This document shows positions 34,929-43,912 of a DNA stretch of 64,000 nt, one piece after another (the stretch's first letter is position 1; each line of letters begins with the position of its first letter). This DNA is from Pseudomonas sp. Gutcm_11s (GTDB lineage: Bacteria > Pseudomonadota > Gammaproteobacteria > Pseudomonadales > Pseudomonadaceae): contig NZ_JAQSUW010000011.1 in assembly GCF_028649395.1 (NCBI RefSeq), positions 118,231-182,230 on the forward strand. Direction: 5' to 3'. The notes beneath the pieces are model-generated. The model did not search any database. It was not told the DNA's origin and saw nothing but the letters and a program-made list of their open reading frames with translations. The translations under genes and the position numbers were made by a program.

Positions 34929-36440
34929 ATGTCCATCGATACCCATGCCGCGCTAGCGGTCCCGGCAGAGCCGCCGCTGCGCTCTTTGCCATTCGCCTTC
35001 GCCAAACGCCACGGTGTGCTGCTGCGCGAGTCCTTCGGCGAGCCCCAGTTACAGGTACGTCGCGGTGCCAGCCTCACCGCCGTACAGGAGGCCCAGCGCT
35101 TCGCCGGCCGCGTGCTGCCGCTGCACTGGCTGGAGCCGGAAGCCTTCGAGCAGGAACTTGCCCTGGCCTACCAGCGCGACTCGTCCGAAGTGCGGCAGAT
35201 GGCCGAGGGTCTCGGCGCCGAACTCGACCTGGCCAGCCTGGCCGAACTCACCCCCGAATCCGGTGACCTGCTGGAGCAGGAAGACGACGCACCGATCATC
35301 CGCCTGATCAACGCCATCCTCAGCGAGGCGATCAAGGCCGGTGCTTCCGACATCCACCTGGAAACCTTCGAGAAACGCCTGGTCGTGCGCTTCCGCGTCG
35401 ACGGCATCCTGCGTGAAGTGATCGAGCCGCGCCGCGAGTTGGCTGCGCTGCTGGTGTCGCGGGTCAAGGTCATGGCGCGTCTGGATATCGCCGAGAAGCG
35501 CGTGCCGCAGGACGGCCGCATCTCGCTCAAGGTCGGCGGCCGCGAAGTCGATATCCGTGTATCCACACTGCCGTCCGCCAACGGCGAACGGGTGGTGCTG
35601 CGTCTGCTCGACAAACAGGCCGGGCGCCTGTCGCTGCAGCACCTGGGCATGAGCGAGCGCGACCGCCGCCTGCTCGACGACAACCTGCGCAAGCCCCACG
35701 GCATCATCCTGGTCACCGGCCCCACCGGCTCGGGCAAGACCACCACCCTGTACGCGGGCCTGGTCACCCTCAACGACCGCTCGCGCAACATCCTCACGGT
35801 GGAAGATCCGATCGAGTATTACCTCGAAGGCATCGGCCAGACCCAGGTCAACCCGCGGGTGGACATGACCTTCGCCCGCGGCCTGCGTGCCATCCTGCGC
35901 CAGGATCCGGACGTGGTGATGGTCGGCGAGATCCGCGACCAGGAGACCGCCGACATCGCCGTGCAGGCCTCGCTGACCGGCCACCTGGTGCTCTCCACCC
36001 TGCACACCAACAGCGCCGTTGGTGCAGTTACCCGCCTGGTCGACATGGGCGTCGAGCCCTTCCTGTTGTCTTCGTCCTTGCTCGGCGTACTGGCCCAGCG
36101 TCTGGTACGCGTGCTTTGTCCGCATTGCCGCGAGGCGCGCCCGGCCGACGAAGCCGAATGCGACCTGCTCGGTGTCGATCCGCAGAGCCAGCCGATGCTC
36201 CATCACGCCAGGGGCTGCCCGGAGTGCCACCAGCAGGGCTACCGCGGCCGGACCGGCATCTACGAACTGGTGATCTTCGACGACAAGATGCGCACCCTGG
36301 TGCACAACGGTGTCGGCGAACAGGAGCTGCTGCGCCATGCCCGCAGCCTCGGCCCGAGCATCCGTGATGACGGTCGGCGCAAGGTGCTGGAAGGGGTGAC
36401 CACCCTGGAAGAAGTCCTGCGCGTGACCCGGGAAGACTGA
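34929..36440 (+). CDS. xcpR: Type II secretion ATPase (GspE)
   Basis: Cytoplasmic motor ATPase of the Xcp machine, 503 aa. The N1 domain contacts XcpY. The core has Walker [11 protein letters not shown] (about 263-272), the Asp box region [12 protein letters not shown], Walker [15 protein letters not shown] and the His box LSTLHTNSA. The CPHC...CPEC zinc-binding loop lies near residues 398-440. I took the start at MSIDTHAA because it matches the family N-terminus; the open frame extends 52 codons further upstream. It begins the nine-gene xcpR-Z run. Confidence 0.95.
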   Translation: MSIDTHAALAVPAEPPLRSLPFAFAKRHGVLLRESFGEPQLQVRRGASLTAVQEAQRFAGRVLPLHWLEPEAFEQELALAYQRDSSEVRQMAEGLGAELDLASLAELTPESGDLLEQEDDAPIIRLINAILSEAIKAGASDIHLETFEKRLVVRFRVDGILREVIEPRRELAALLVSRVKVMARLDIAEKRVPQDGRISLKVGGREVDIRVSTLPSANGERVVLRLLDKQAGRLSLQHLGMSERDRRLLDDNLRKPHGIILVTGPTGSGKTTTLYAGLVTLNDRSRNILTVEDPIEYYLEGIGQTQVNPRVDMTFARGLRAILRQDPDVVMVGEIRDQETADIAVQASLTGHLVLSTLHTNSAVGAVTRLVDMGVEPFLLSSSLLGVLAQRLVRVLCPHCREARPADEAECDLLGVDPQSQPMLHHARGCPECHQQGYRGRTGIYELVIFDDKMRTLVHNGVGEQELLRHARSLGPSIRDDGRRKVLEGVTTLEEVLRVTRED

Positions 36441-37657
36441 TGGCTGCCTTCGAATACATCGCCCTCGATGGCAAGGGCCGCCAGCAGAAAGGTGTGCTGG
36501 AGGGCGACAGCGCCCGCCAGGTGCGCCAGCTGCTGCGCGACAAGCAACTGTCGCCGCTGCAGGTCGAGCCGGTGCACCGCAAGGAGCAGGCCGAAGGCGC
36601 TGGCGGCTTCAGCCTGCGCCGCGGCCTGTCGGCGCGCGACCTGGCCCTGGTCACTCGCCAGCTGGCGACCCTGATCAGCGCCGCGCTGCCCATCGAGGAG
36701 GCATTGCGCGCCGCCGCCGCCCAGTCGCGCCAGCCGCGTATCCAGTCGATGTTGCTGGCGGTACGCGGCAAGGTGCTCGAAGGTCATAGCCTGGCCAAGG
36801 CCCTGGCTACCTATCCGGCGGCCTTCCCCGAGCTGTACCGCGCCACGGTGGCGGCTGGCGAACACGCCGGCCATCTCGGTCCGGTACTTGAGCAGTTGGC
36901 CGACTACACCGAGCAGCGCCAGCAGTCGCGGCAGAAGGTGCAGATGGCGCTGCTCTACCCGGTGATCCTGATGCTCGCCTCGCTGGGCATCGTCGGCTTC
37001 CTGCTCGGCTATGTGGTGCCGGACGTGGTGCGGGTATTTGTCGACTCCGGGCAGACCCTGCCGGCACTGACCCGCGGGCTGATCTTCCTCAGCGAGCTGG
37101 TCAAGGCCTGGGGCGTGCTGGCCATCATCCTGGCGGTGCTCGGCGTGATCGCCTTCCGCCGCGCCCTGCGCAACGAAGACCTGCGCCGACGCTGGCACGC
37201 CTTCCTGCTGCGCGTGCCGCTGGTGGGCGGGCTGATCGCCGCTACCGAGACCGCACGCTTCGCCTCGACCCTGGCCATCCTGGTGCGCAGCGGCGTGCCG
37301 CTGGTGGAGGCGCTGGGCATCGGCGCCGAGGTGGTGAGCAACCGCATCATTCGCACCGACGTGGCCAACGCCACCCAGCGCGTGCGCGAGGGCGGCAGCC
37401 TGTCGCGGGCGCTGGAGGCCAGCCGGCAGTTCCCGCCGATGATGCTGCACATGATCGCCAGCGGTGAGCGCTCGGGCGAGCTGGATCAGATGCTGTCGCG
37501 CACGGCGCGCAACCAGGAGAACGACCTGGCGGCCACCATCGGCCTGCTGGTGGGGCTGTTCGAGCCGTTCATGCTGGTGTTCATGGGAGCGGTGGTGCTG
37601 GTGATCGTGCTGGCCATCCTCCTGCCGATTCTTTCTCTGAACCAACTGGTGGGCTGA
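36440..37657 (+). CDS. xcpS: Type II secretion inner-membrane platform protein (GspF)
   Basis: A 405-aa polytopic protein with two cytoplasmic T2SSF repeats (about 70-195 and 275-395). Hydrophobic segments lie at about 171-193, 219-240 and 371-398. It couples ATPase action to pseudopilus growth. Its ATG shares the last base of the xcpR stop (TGATG), so translation is coupled. Confidence 0.95.
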   Translation: MAAFEYIALDGKGRQQKGVLEGDSARQVRQLLRDKQLSPLQVEPVHRKEQAEGAGGFSLRRGLSARDLALVTRQLATLISAALPIEEALRAAAAQSRQPRIQSMLLAVRGKVLEGHSLAKALATYPAAFPELYRATVAAGEHAGHLGPVLEQLADYTEQRQQSRQKVQMALLYPVILMLASLGIVGFLLGYVVPDVVRVFVDSGQTLPALTRGLIFLSELVKAWGVLAIILAVLGVIAFRRALRNEDLRRRWHAFLLRVPLVGGLIAATETARFASTLAILVRSGVPLVEALGIGAEVVSNRIIRTDVANATQRVREGGSLSRALEASRQFPPMMLHMIASGERSGELDQMLSRTARNQENDLAATIGLLVGLFEPFMLVFMGAVVLVIVLAILLPILSLNQLVG

Positions 37658-37662
37658 TAGTG

Positions 37663-38088
37663 ATGAACAAGCAACAACGTGGTTTCACCCTGATCGAGAT
37701 CATGGTGGTGGTGGTCATCCTCGGCATCCTCGCCGCGCTGGTGGTGCCGCAGGTGATGGGACGCCCGGACCAGGCCAAGGTCACTGCGGCGCAGAACGAC
37801 ATCCGCGCCATCGGCGCCGCGCTGGACATGTACAAGCTGGACAACCAGAACTACCCGAGCACCCAGCAGGGCCTGGAAGCCCTGGTGAAGAAGCCCACCG
37901 GTAACCCGCCGGCGAAGAACTGGAACGCCGAGGGCTACCTGAAGAAGCTGCCGATCGATCCGTGGGGCAATCAGTACCTGTTCCTGTCGCCGGGCACCCG
38001 CGGCAAGATCGACCTCTACTCGCTGGGTGCCGATGGCCAGGAAGGCGGCGACGGCACCAACGCCGATATCGGTAACTGGGACCTCTGA
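37663..38088 (+). CDS. xcpT: Major pseudopilin (GspG)
   Basis: Builds the periplasmic pseudopilus. Prepilin leader MNKQQRG is followed by FTLIEIMVVVVILGILAAL: cleavage and N-methylation by the PilD-type peptidase fall between Gly7 and Phe8, with Glu at mature +5. The C-terminus has the calcium-binding-type loop of GspG (DLYSLGADGQEGGDG). I chose the ATG at 37663 over the GTG three bases earlier. The prepilin peptidase gene is not in this window. Confidence 0.95.
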   Translation: MNKQQRGFTLIEIMVVVVILGILAALVVPQVMGRPDQAKVTAAQNDIRAIGAALDMYKLDNQNYPSTQQGLEALVKKPTGNPPAKNWNAEGYLKKLPIDPWGNQYLFLSPGTRGKIDLYSLGADGQEGGDGTNADIGNWDL

Positions 38089-38094
38089 TTCGCA

Positions 38095-38619
38095 ATGCGA
38101 GCTGCGCGGGGCTTTACCCTCATCGAGTTGCTGGTGGTACTGGTCCTGCTCGGTGTGCTGACTGGTCTCGCCGTGATCGGCAGTGGCCTGGCTAGCAGTC
38201 CCGCGCGCAAGCTCAACGATGAGGCGGAGCGGCTCAACGGTCTGCTGCGGGTGCTGCTCGACGAGGCCGTTCTGGATAACCGCGAGTACGGCGTGCGCTT
38301 CGAGACGCACAGCTATCAGGTACTGCGCTATGAGCCGCTGAAGTCGCGCTGGGAGCCATTGGACAACAAGGTCCATGAGCTACCGGAGTGGGTCCAGCTG
38401 AGCATCGAGGTGGAAGACCAGAGCGTCGGCCTGCCGAGCCCGAAAGGCGACAAGGACAAGTCCGCACCGAAGCCTCCGCAGTTGCTGATTCTCTCCAGCG
38501 GCGAACTGACGCCCTTTACCCTGCACCTGGCCGGCGGCCGTGAGCGTGGCGCGCCGGCGCTGTCGCTGGTCAGTGATGGTTTCGCCGCACCGGAGCTGAA
38601 GCAGGAGAAGGGGCGGTGA
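38095..38619 (+). CDS. xcpU: Minor pseudopilin (GspH)
   Basis: A 174-aa minor pseudopilin with leader MRAARG before FTLIELLVVLVLLG and Glu at mature +5. The globular domain includes a charged Lys/Asp-rich loop near residues 135-150. It is placed between xcpT and xcpV as in other xcp operons and overlaps xcpV by GTGA. Confidence 0.92.
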   Translation: MRAARGFTLIELLVVLVLLGVLTGLAVIGSGLASSPARKLNDEAERLNGLLRVLLDEAVLDNREYGVRFETHSYQVLRYEPLKSRWEPLDNKVHELPEWVQLSIEVEDQSVGLPSPKGDKDKSAPKPPQLLILSSGELTPFTLHLAGGRERGAPALSLVSDGFAAPELKQEKGR

Positions 38620-39005
38620 GGCGCGGTCGCGGCTTCACCCTGCTCGAAGTGCTGGTGGCCCTGGCCATCTTTGCCGTGGTCGCCGCCAGCGTGCTCAGCG
38701 CCAGTGCCCGCACCCTGAAGACCGCTGCGCGGCTGGAAGACAAGACCTTCGCCACCTGGCTGGCGGACAACCGCCTGCAGGAGCTGCAGCTGGCCGACGC
38801 ACCACCCTCCGAGGGGCGCGAGCAGGGCGAGGAGACTTACGCCGGTCGGCGCTGGCTGTGGCAGACCGAAGTGCAGACCACCAGCGAGCCGGAGATGCTG
38901 CGCGCCACCGTGCGTGTGGCACTGCGCCCCGAGCGTGGCCTGCGTGGCAAGATCGAAGACAACGCCCTGGTCACCCTGAGCGGCTTCGTCGGGGTCGAAC
39001 CATGA
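38616..39005 (+). CDS. xcpV: Minor pseudopilin (GspI)
   Basis: A 129-aa minor pseudopilin with leader MRRGRG before FTLLEVLVALAIFAVVAA. GspI is thought to nucleate the tip complex with GspJ and GspK. GTG start overlapping the xcpU stop; the stop overlaps the xcpW start by ATGA. Confidence 0.92.
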   Translation: MRRGRGFTLLEVLVALAIFAVVAASVLSASARTLKTAARLEDKTFATWLADNRLQELQLADAPPSEGREQGEETYAGRRWLWQTEVQTTSEPEMLRATVRVALRPERGLRGKIEDNALVTLSGFVGVEP

Positions 39006-39703
39006 GGCAGCGCGGCTTCACTCTGCTGGAAGTGCTGATCGCCATCGCCATCTTCGCCCTGCTGGCCATGGCCACCTACCGCATGCTCGACAGCGTGCTG
39101 CAGACCGATCGTGGCCAGCGCGAGCAGGAGCAGCGCCTGCGTGAGCTGACCCGCGCGATGGCTGCCTTCGAGCGTGATCTGCTGCAGGTGCGCACGCGTC
39201 CCGTGCGTGACCCGCTGGGTGATCCGCTGGCGTCGCTGCGTGGCGACAGTGGCCGCAACACCCAGCTGGAATTCACCCGCAGCGGCTGGCGCAACCCGCT
39301 GGGCCAGCAGCGAGCCACCCTGCAGCGGGTGCGTTGGCAGCTGGAGGGCGAGCGTTGGCAACGGGCCTACTGGCCGGTGCTGGATCAGGCCCAGGACAGC
39401 CAGCCGCGGGTGCAGCAGGCGCTGGAAGGCGTCACTCGTTTCGAATTGCGCTTCCTCGATCTTGAGGGTCGCTGGTTGCAGAGCTGGCCCCCGGCCAACA
39501 GCACGGCTGATGAGGCGCTGACCCAGTTGCCCAAGGCCGTCGAGCTGGTCATCGAGCACCGGCGCTATGGCGAGCTGCGCCGCATCTGGCGCATGCCGGA
39601 GATGCCGCAGCAGGAGCAGGTAACGCCGCCAGACGGCGGCGAAGATGGCGAGTTGCTGCCGGAAGAGCCTTCTCCCGATCCTGGCGCGGAGTCCGCACCG
39701 TGA
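39002..39703 (+). CDS. xcpW: Minor pseudopilin (GspJ)
   Basis: A 233-aa minor pseudopilin with leader MRQRG before FTLLEVLIAIAIFALLAMATYR. The tail after about residue 200 is acidic and Pro-rich, longer than the conserved domain. The start is fixed by the leader peptide and ATGA coupling to xcpV, although the frame is open further upstream. Confidence 0.92.
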   Translation: MRQRGFTLLEVLIAIAIFALLAMATYRMLDSVLQTDRGQREQEQRLRELTRAMAAFERDLLQVRTRPVRDPLGDPLASLRGDSGRNTQLEFTRSGWRNPLGQQRATLQRVRWQLEGERWQRAYWPVLDQAQDSQPRVQQALEGVTRFELRFLDLEGRWLQSWPPANSTADEALTQLPKAVELVIEHRRYGELRRIWRMPEMPQQEQVTPPDGGEDGELLPEEPSPDPGAESAP

Positions 39704-40653
39704 GGCGTGAGCGCGGTGTAGCGCTGATCACCGTGCTGCTGGTGGTCGCCCTGGTGACCGTGGTCTGCGCCGCGCTGCTGACGCGTCAGCAACTGGCCAT
39801 CCGCAGTACCGGCAACCAGTTGCTGGTGCGCCAGGCTCAGTACTACGCAGAGGGCGGCGAGCTGGTGGCCAAGGCCCTGCTGCGGCGCGACCTGAGCGGC
39901 GAGCAGGTCGACCACCTGGCCGAAGCCTGGGCCAACCCCGCGCTGCGCTTTCCGTTGGATGAGGGGGGCGAGCTGCGGTTGCGCATCGAAGATCTGGCGG
40001 GGCGCTTCAATCTCAATAGCCTGTCCGTCGGCGGCGAGGTCGGCGAGCAGGCCCTGCTGCGCCTGCGCCGCCTGCTACAGCGCCTGCAGTTGAGCCCGGC
40101 CTACGCCGACCGCCTGCAGGATTGGCTGGATACCGACCAGGACCCTGGCGGCATGGCCGGTGCCGAGGACGATCAGTACCTGTTGCTCAAGCCGCCCTAT
40201 CGCACCGGGCCAGGGCGCATCGTCGATGTCTCCGAGCTCCGCCTGCTGCTGGGCATGAGCGAGGTCGACTATCGCCGCCTGGTGCCCTTTGTCAGCGCGC
40301 TGCCGAAGGATGTGGAGCTCAACGTCAACACCGCCAGCGCCGCGGTGCTGGCCTGTCTGGGCGATGGCATTCCCGATGCGGCGCTGAAGGCGGTCATCGA
40401 GGGGCGTGGGCGTACCGGCTACCGCGACCTTGGTACCTTCACCCAGCAGCTCAGTGCCTATGCAGTGGGGGCGCAGGGGCTCACCACCACCAGTCAATAT
40501 TTCCAGGTCACCACCGAAGTGCTGCTGGGCGACCGGCGCCAGGTGCTGGTCAGTTATCTGCAACGTGGTAATGATGGGCGCGTCCGTCTGATGGCGCGCG
40601 ATCTGGGGCAGGAGGGCCTGGCGCCCCCGCCCGTCGAGGAGTCCAAGAAATGA
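39700..40653 (+). CDS. xcpX: Tip minor pseudopilin (GspK)
   Basis: A 317-aa large minor pseudopilin that caps the pseudopilus. The leader MRRERG is followed by VALITVLLVVALVTVV, without Glu at mature +5, as expected for GspK. A helical insert domain (about 90-210) contains the DTDQDPGG metal-loop type sequence, and an ELNVNTA helix-hairpin motif follows. GTG start inside GTGA. Confidence 0.92.
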   Translation: MRRERGVALITVLLVVALVTVVCAALLTRQQLAIRSTGNQLLVRQAQYYAEGGELVAKALLRRDLSGEQVDHLAEAWANPALRFPLDEGGELRLRIEDLAGRFNLNSLSVGGEVGEQALLRLRRLLQRLQLSPAYADRLQDWLDTDQDPGGMAGAEDDQYLLLKPPYRTGPGRIVDVSELRLLLGMSEVDYRRLVPFVSALPKDVELNVNTASAAVLACLGDGIPDAALKAVIEGRGRTGYRDLGTFTQQLSAYAVGAQGLTTTSQYFQVTTEVLLGDRRQVLVSYLQRGNDGRVRLMARDLGQEGLAPPPVEESKK

Positions 40654-41795
40654 GTCTGCCCACGCTGTTTCTTCCGCCGCAGGCCTGCCATCAGGCGGCC
40701 GCCGAGCTGCCGGTCTGGCAGGTCGACGGCGACATCTGCAGCCAGCGTCCGTTTGCCGAGGCACTACCTGCCGCGGGGGCGGCCTGGCGCCTTGTGTTGC
40801 CGATCGAGGCGGTCACCGTCTGCCTGGTGCAGTTGCCGACCACCAAGGCGCGCTGGCTGCAGAAGGCGCTGCCGTTCGCCGTGGAGGAGCTGCTGGCCGA
40901 GGATGTCGAGCAGTTCCACCTGAGCGTGGGCGGGCAGCTGGCCGATGGTCGCCATCGCGTCTATGCGGTGCGCCGCAGCTGGCTGGCCGGTTGGCTGGCG
41001 TTGTGCGAGAACAATCCGCCGCAACGCATCGAGGTGGATGCCGATCTGCTGCGCGAGGAGGGCAGCCAGTTGCTCTGCCTGGGGGATCGCTGGTTGCTCG
41101 GCGGCAGCGGTGAGGCGCGCCTGGCATTGCGTGGCGAGGATTGGCCGCAGCTGGTCGAACTCTGCCCTCTGCCGAGGGTGGCCTATGTCGCGGCTGGCCA
41201 GGCCGCGCCGGACGGCGTCGAGCACAGTCACGAGCTGGCCTCGCCGCTGGCGTGGCTGGCGCGGCAATACGCCGAATGCAACCTGGCTCAGGGGCCGTTT
41301 GCCCGCCGTGAATCATCCGGGCAGTGGCTGCGCTGGCGGCCGCTGGCGGCGCTGGTCGGCCTGTGGCTGGTGCTGCAGTGGGGCTTCAACCTGGCCCAGG
41401 GCTGGCACTTGCAGCGCGAGGGCGAGCGCTATGCCGAGGCCAGCGCGACCCTGTACCGCGAGCTGTTCCCCGACGACAACAAGTTGATCAACCTGCGTGC
41501 GCAGTTCGACCAGCACCTGGCCGAGGCCGAAGGCGGTGGTCAGCAGCAGCTGTTGCAACTGCTCGACCAGGCCGCCGCAGCGATTGGCGAGGAGGGTGCG
41601 CGGGTGCAGGTGCAGCAACTGGACTTCAATGCCCAGCGCGGTGACCTCGCCCTGAATCTGCAGGCCAGCGACTTTTCCGCGTTGGAGAGCCTGCGCACGC
41701 GCCTGCAGGAAGCGGGGCTGGCGGTGGACATGGGCTCGGCAAGCCGGGAAGACAGTGGCGTCAGCGCACGCCTGGTGATCGGAGGTAATGGATGA
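40650..41795 (+). CDS. xcpY: Type II secretion platform protein (GspL)
   Basis: A 381-aa bitopic protein that recruits the XcpR ATPase. It has an actin-like cytoplasmic domain (about 1-220), a transmembrane helix near 232-250 (LAALVGLWLVLQWGF), and a periplasmic ferredoxin-like domain with coiled coil. It overlaps xcpX and xcpZ by four bases each (ATGA). Confidence 0.93.
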   Translation: MSLPTLFLPPQACHQAAAELPVWQVDGDICSQRPFAEALPAAGAAWRLVLPIEAVTVCLVQLPTTKARWLQKALPFAVEELLAEDVEQFHLSVGGQLADGRHRVYAVRRSWLAGWLALCENNPPQRIEVDADLLREEGSQLLCLGDRWLLGGSGEARLALRGEDWPQLVELCPLPRVAYVAAGQAAPDGVEHSHELASPLAWLARQYAECNLAQGPFARRESSGQWLRWRPLAALVGLWLVLQWGFNLAQGWHLQREGERYAEASATLYRELFPDDNKLINLRAQFDQHLAEAEGGGQQQLLQLLDQAAAAIGEEGARVQVQQLDFNAQRGDLALNLQASDFSALESLRTRLQEAGLAVDMGSASREDSGVSARLVIGGNG

Positions 41796-42304
41796 GTACG
41801 CTGGCTTCGCAACTGCGCGGGCAGATCGCCAACAATCCCCTGGCTGTCCGTTGGCACGGCATGCCGCCGCGCGACCGCCTGGCCCTCGCGCTGCTGGGTG
41901 GCTTCCTGCTGCTGGTGCTGCTCTACCTGCTGCTGTGGCGGCCGGTCAGCCAGAACCTCGAACAGGCGCGCAGCTACCTGCAGCAGCAGCGCGCTCTGCA
42001 CGCCTACCTGCAGGAGCATGCGCCGCAGGTACGGGCGCAGCAGGGCAAGCCGCAGGTCAGCGTCGACCCGACGGCGATGCAGGGCCTGGTGACCGCCAGC
42101 GCGGCGAGCCAGGGACTCAACATCGATCGTCTCGACAACCAGGGTGACGGTGGTCTGCAGGTGAGCCTGCAGCCGACCGACTTCGCCCGCCTGCTGCGCT
42201 GGCTGATCAACCTGGAGGAACAGGGCGTGCGTGTCGAGGAAGCAGGACTCGAGCGAGCGGAGAAGGGGCTGGTGAGCACTCGTCTGCTGCTGCGCGCGGG
42301 CTGA
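41792..42304 (+). CDS. xcpZ: Type II secretion platform protein (GspM)
   Basis: A 170-aa partner of XcpY and last gene of the xcpR-Z run. A short cytoplasmic N-terminus is followed by a transmembrane helix (about 31-49, ALALLGGFLLLVLLYLLLW), a coiled coil and a small periplasmic ferredoxin-like domain. No clear terminator follows before the tRNA promoter. Confidence 0.93.
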   Translation: MSTLASQLRGQIANNPLAVRWHGMPPRDRLALALLGGFLLLVLLYLLLWRPVSQNLEQARSYLQQQRALHAYLQEHAPQVRAQQGKPQVSVDPTAMQGLVTASAASQGLNIDRLDNQGDGGLQVSLQPTDFARLLRWLINLEEQGVRVEEAGLERAEKGLVSTRLLLRAG

Positions 42305-42400
42305 CCGATTGCGCACTGGTTTGGCGCCGTCGGCACCCAAATCGGGCAGCTCGGAAAACTCCGCAAAAATGGCCGCGAAGAAAAAAATTCAAGCAGGGTG

Positions 42401-42429
42401 TTGACTTAGGTAAGGGGGGTGCGTAAATT
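42401..42429 (+). promoter_or_regulatory. Promoter of the tRNA-Val/tRNA-Asp operon
   Basis: TTGACT (42401-42406), a 17-bp spacer and TAAATT (42424-42429) form a near-consensus sigma-70 promoter 22 bp before tRNA-Val. A G-run in the spacer and GCG/CGCC next to the -10 give a GC-rich discriminator, typical of stringently controlled stable-RNA genes. Confidence 0.75.
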
Positions 42430-42451
42430 TCGCCACCTCGCAAGGCTACTC

Positions 42452-42527
42452 GGGTGATTAGCTCAGCCGGGAGAGCATCTGCCTTACAAGCAGAGGGTCG
42501 GCGGTTCGATCCCGTCATCACCCACCA
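42452..42527 (+). tRNA. tRNA-Val (anticodon TAC)
   Basis: A 76-base cloverleaf. Acceptor GGGTGAT pairs with ATCACCC, the anticodon stem is TCTGC/GCAGA with loop CTTACAA (anticodon TAC), the T-loop is GGTTCGATCC, and the CCA end is encoded. Confidence 0.96.
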
Positions 42528-42547
42528 TCTCGCTCAAGAGGTTACGC

Positions 42548-42624
42548 GCAGCGGTAGTTCAGTCGGTTAGAATACCGGCCTGTCACGCCGGGGGTCGCGG
42601 GTTCGAGTCCCGTCCGCTGCGCCA
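42548..42624 (+). tRNA. tRNA-Asp (anticodon GTC)
   Basis: A 77-base cloverleaf. Acceptor GCAGCGG pairs with CCGCTGC, the anticodon stem is CCGGC/GCCGG with loop CTGTCAC (anticodon GTC), T-loop GGTTCGAGTCC, encoded CCA. It lies 20 bp after tRNA-Val, so it is co-transcribed. Confidence 0.96.
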
Positions 42625-42636
42625 TATAAAGAGAAG

Positions 42637-42665
42637 CCCTCAGCTCGCAAGAGCTGGGGGTTTTT
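42637..42665 (+). terminator. Terminator of the tRNA operon
   Basis: CCCTCAGCTC and GAGCTGGGGG (one G-T pair) form a 10-bp stem over GCAA (42637-42660), followed by TTTTT. Confidence 0.9.
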
Positions 42666-42724
42666 CGCATATGGCGGAAAAATTATCCGCTGTCACTCGG
42701 TTGTCATCGAGAATCTTCAGCCTG

Positions 42725-42741
42725 TTGGCACGGTCCTTGTT
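42725..42741 (+). promoter_or_regulatory. Sigma-54-like promoter before a 28-codon ORF
   Basis: TTGGCACG (42725-42732), GTCC, then TTGTT (42737-42741) fits the RpoN pattern TGGCACG-N4-TTGCW except for GT instead of GC at -12. The GG and G(T/C) elements have the required 10-base separation. The predicted start near 42751 leaves a 24-base leader with a strong Shine-Dalgarno. Confidence 0.6.
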
Positions 42742-42774
42742 TCAATCAAGACCTAACGCTAGGAGGAAGACCCT

Positions 42775-42861
42775 ATGGATGACTATGTAGAAGAGCTGCT
42801 GGAATTCCACGCCATCGAGCATGACCCGGCCGAGCCGGCCGAAGATGCCACCGAGCTGTAA
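42775..42861 (+). CDS. 28-aa acidic small protein, unknown function
   Basis: A short ORF starting MDDYVEELLEF and ending DATEL with TAA. AGGAGG (42761-42766) is an ideal Shine-Dalgarno eight bases before the ATG, and a sigma-54-like promoter lies at the right distance upstream. Eleven of 28 residues are Asp or Glu and there is no Lys or Arg, so it is strongly anionic. The first half could form an amphipathic helix (VEELLEF); the second half is Pro/Ala/Glu-rich. It converges on the AraC gene with a nine-base gap and no terminator between them. I recognise no family. Translation is inferred from the signals. Confidence 0.55.
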   Translation: MDDYVEELLEFHAIEHDPAEPAEDATEL

Positions 42862-42870
42862 GGCTCGTTC

Positions 42871-43911
42871 TCAATTCGTCTGTAGACGCTGGCTGCGCCG
42901 AAACTCCCCGGGAGTCTGGCCGCTCCAGCGCTTGAAGGCTCTCTGAAAGGCCTCCGCCGAGGCGAAACCGAGCAGGTAGGCAATTTCGCCGAAGGCCAGC
43001 TCGGTATCGCGGATGTAGGCCATCGCCAAATCCCTTCGTGTCTCGTTGAGCAGGGTGCGGAACTGCGTGCCTTCCTCGGCCAGCTTGCGCCTGAGCGTCC
43101 AGCTCGGTAGCTGCAGTTTGCGTGCAACCTCGTCCAGCTCCGGTTCGCGGCCATGCAGCATGGGGCCCAGCAGGTGGGTGATGCGCTCGTGCAGGCTGCG
43201 CGTGCGGGTCAGCTGTTCCAGTTCGCGTTCGGCCAGCTCCAGCAGCTGGTGCCAGGTGCTCGGGCAGTGCTGGTCGAGTGGCTGGTCCAGGCTGGCGTTG
43301 CTCAGGTACAGGCGATTGTGCTCCGCGCCGAACTCGACCGGGCAGCCGAAGCAGCGCTCGTAGCGCTCGGCGTATTCGGGGGCGGGGAACTCGATCTCGA
43401 CCCGCTCGATGGCGAGCGCCTCGTTCAGCAGTGCGCCGAGCTGGTGGTGCCAACTGGAGAGCACCGAGTCCACCACGAAGCGGTTGAAGGCGTTATAGGG
43501 GCTGATCGAGTAGAAGCTCAGCCAGGCGCCGCCGGCGTCCTCGAGAAAACTCGATTGCCCGCGGTAGTTGTGGGCGTAGAGCGGCTCGAAGCGAATCAGG
43601 GTGCGCGCTGCCTCGCGCAGATTCGGCGCCTGGGCAGCGGTGACGCCGGCCAGCCCGGCATGGCCGATGCGGCTGTGTTTGCCCATCTCCAGGCCCAGTG
43701 CCGGGTCGCCGCACAGGGCGATGGCGCTATGGCCCAGGCGCATGTAGCGCGGGATCGACAGGCGTTCGCGGGGTAGGGCCAGGCGCGTGGCGTCGAGACG
43801 GAACTGGCGCAGCAGGTCGTCGGCGGCGATGCCCTTTTCCGCCAGGGCGGCCACCAGGCCATGGACGAAGGCGACGGACAGGTCGCCGAGGCGCACGCGG
43901 GTCGCTTTCAT
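42871..43911 (-). CDS. AraC-family transcriptional regulator
   Basis: A 346-aa regulator with an N-terminal domain (about 20-210) of the arabinose-binding-like type seen in OruR/ArgR-like AraC proteins. A C-terminal double HTH (about 240-335) follows, with LPSWTLRRKLAEEGTQF and EIAYLLGFASAEAFQRAFKR. It is downstream of the nitrilase-like gene, whose stop is separated from this ATG by one base (TGACATG), so the two are co-transcribed and probably coupled. The inducer is unknown. Confidence 0.88.
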   Translation of the reverse strand: MKATRVRLGDLSVAFVHGLVAALAEKGIAADDLLRQFRLDATRLALPRERLSIPRYMRLGHSAIALCGDPALGLEMGKHSRIGHAGLAGVTAAQAPNLREAARTLIRFEPLYAHNYRGQSSFLEDAGGAWLSFYSISPYNAFNRFVVDSVLSSWHHQLGALLNEALAIERVEIEFPAPEYAERYERCFGCPVEFGAEHNRLYLSNASLDQPLDQHCPSTWHQLLELAERELEQLTRTRSLHERITHLLGPMLHGREPELDEVARKLQLPSWTLRRKLAEEGTQFRTLLNETRRDLAMAYIRDTELAFGEIAYLLGFASAEAFQRAFKRWSGQTPGEFRRSQRLQTN

Positions 43912-43912
43912 G

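Noticed and set aside
42725..42753. Sigma-70 reading of the promoter before the 28-codon ORF (TTGGCA as -35)
   Set aside because: No acceptable -10 hexamer at 16-18 bp; the sigma-54 reading fits better.
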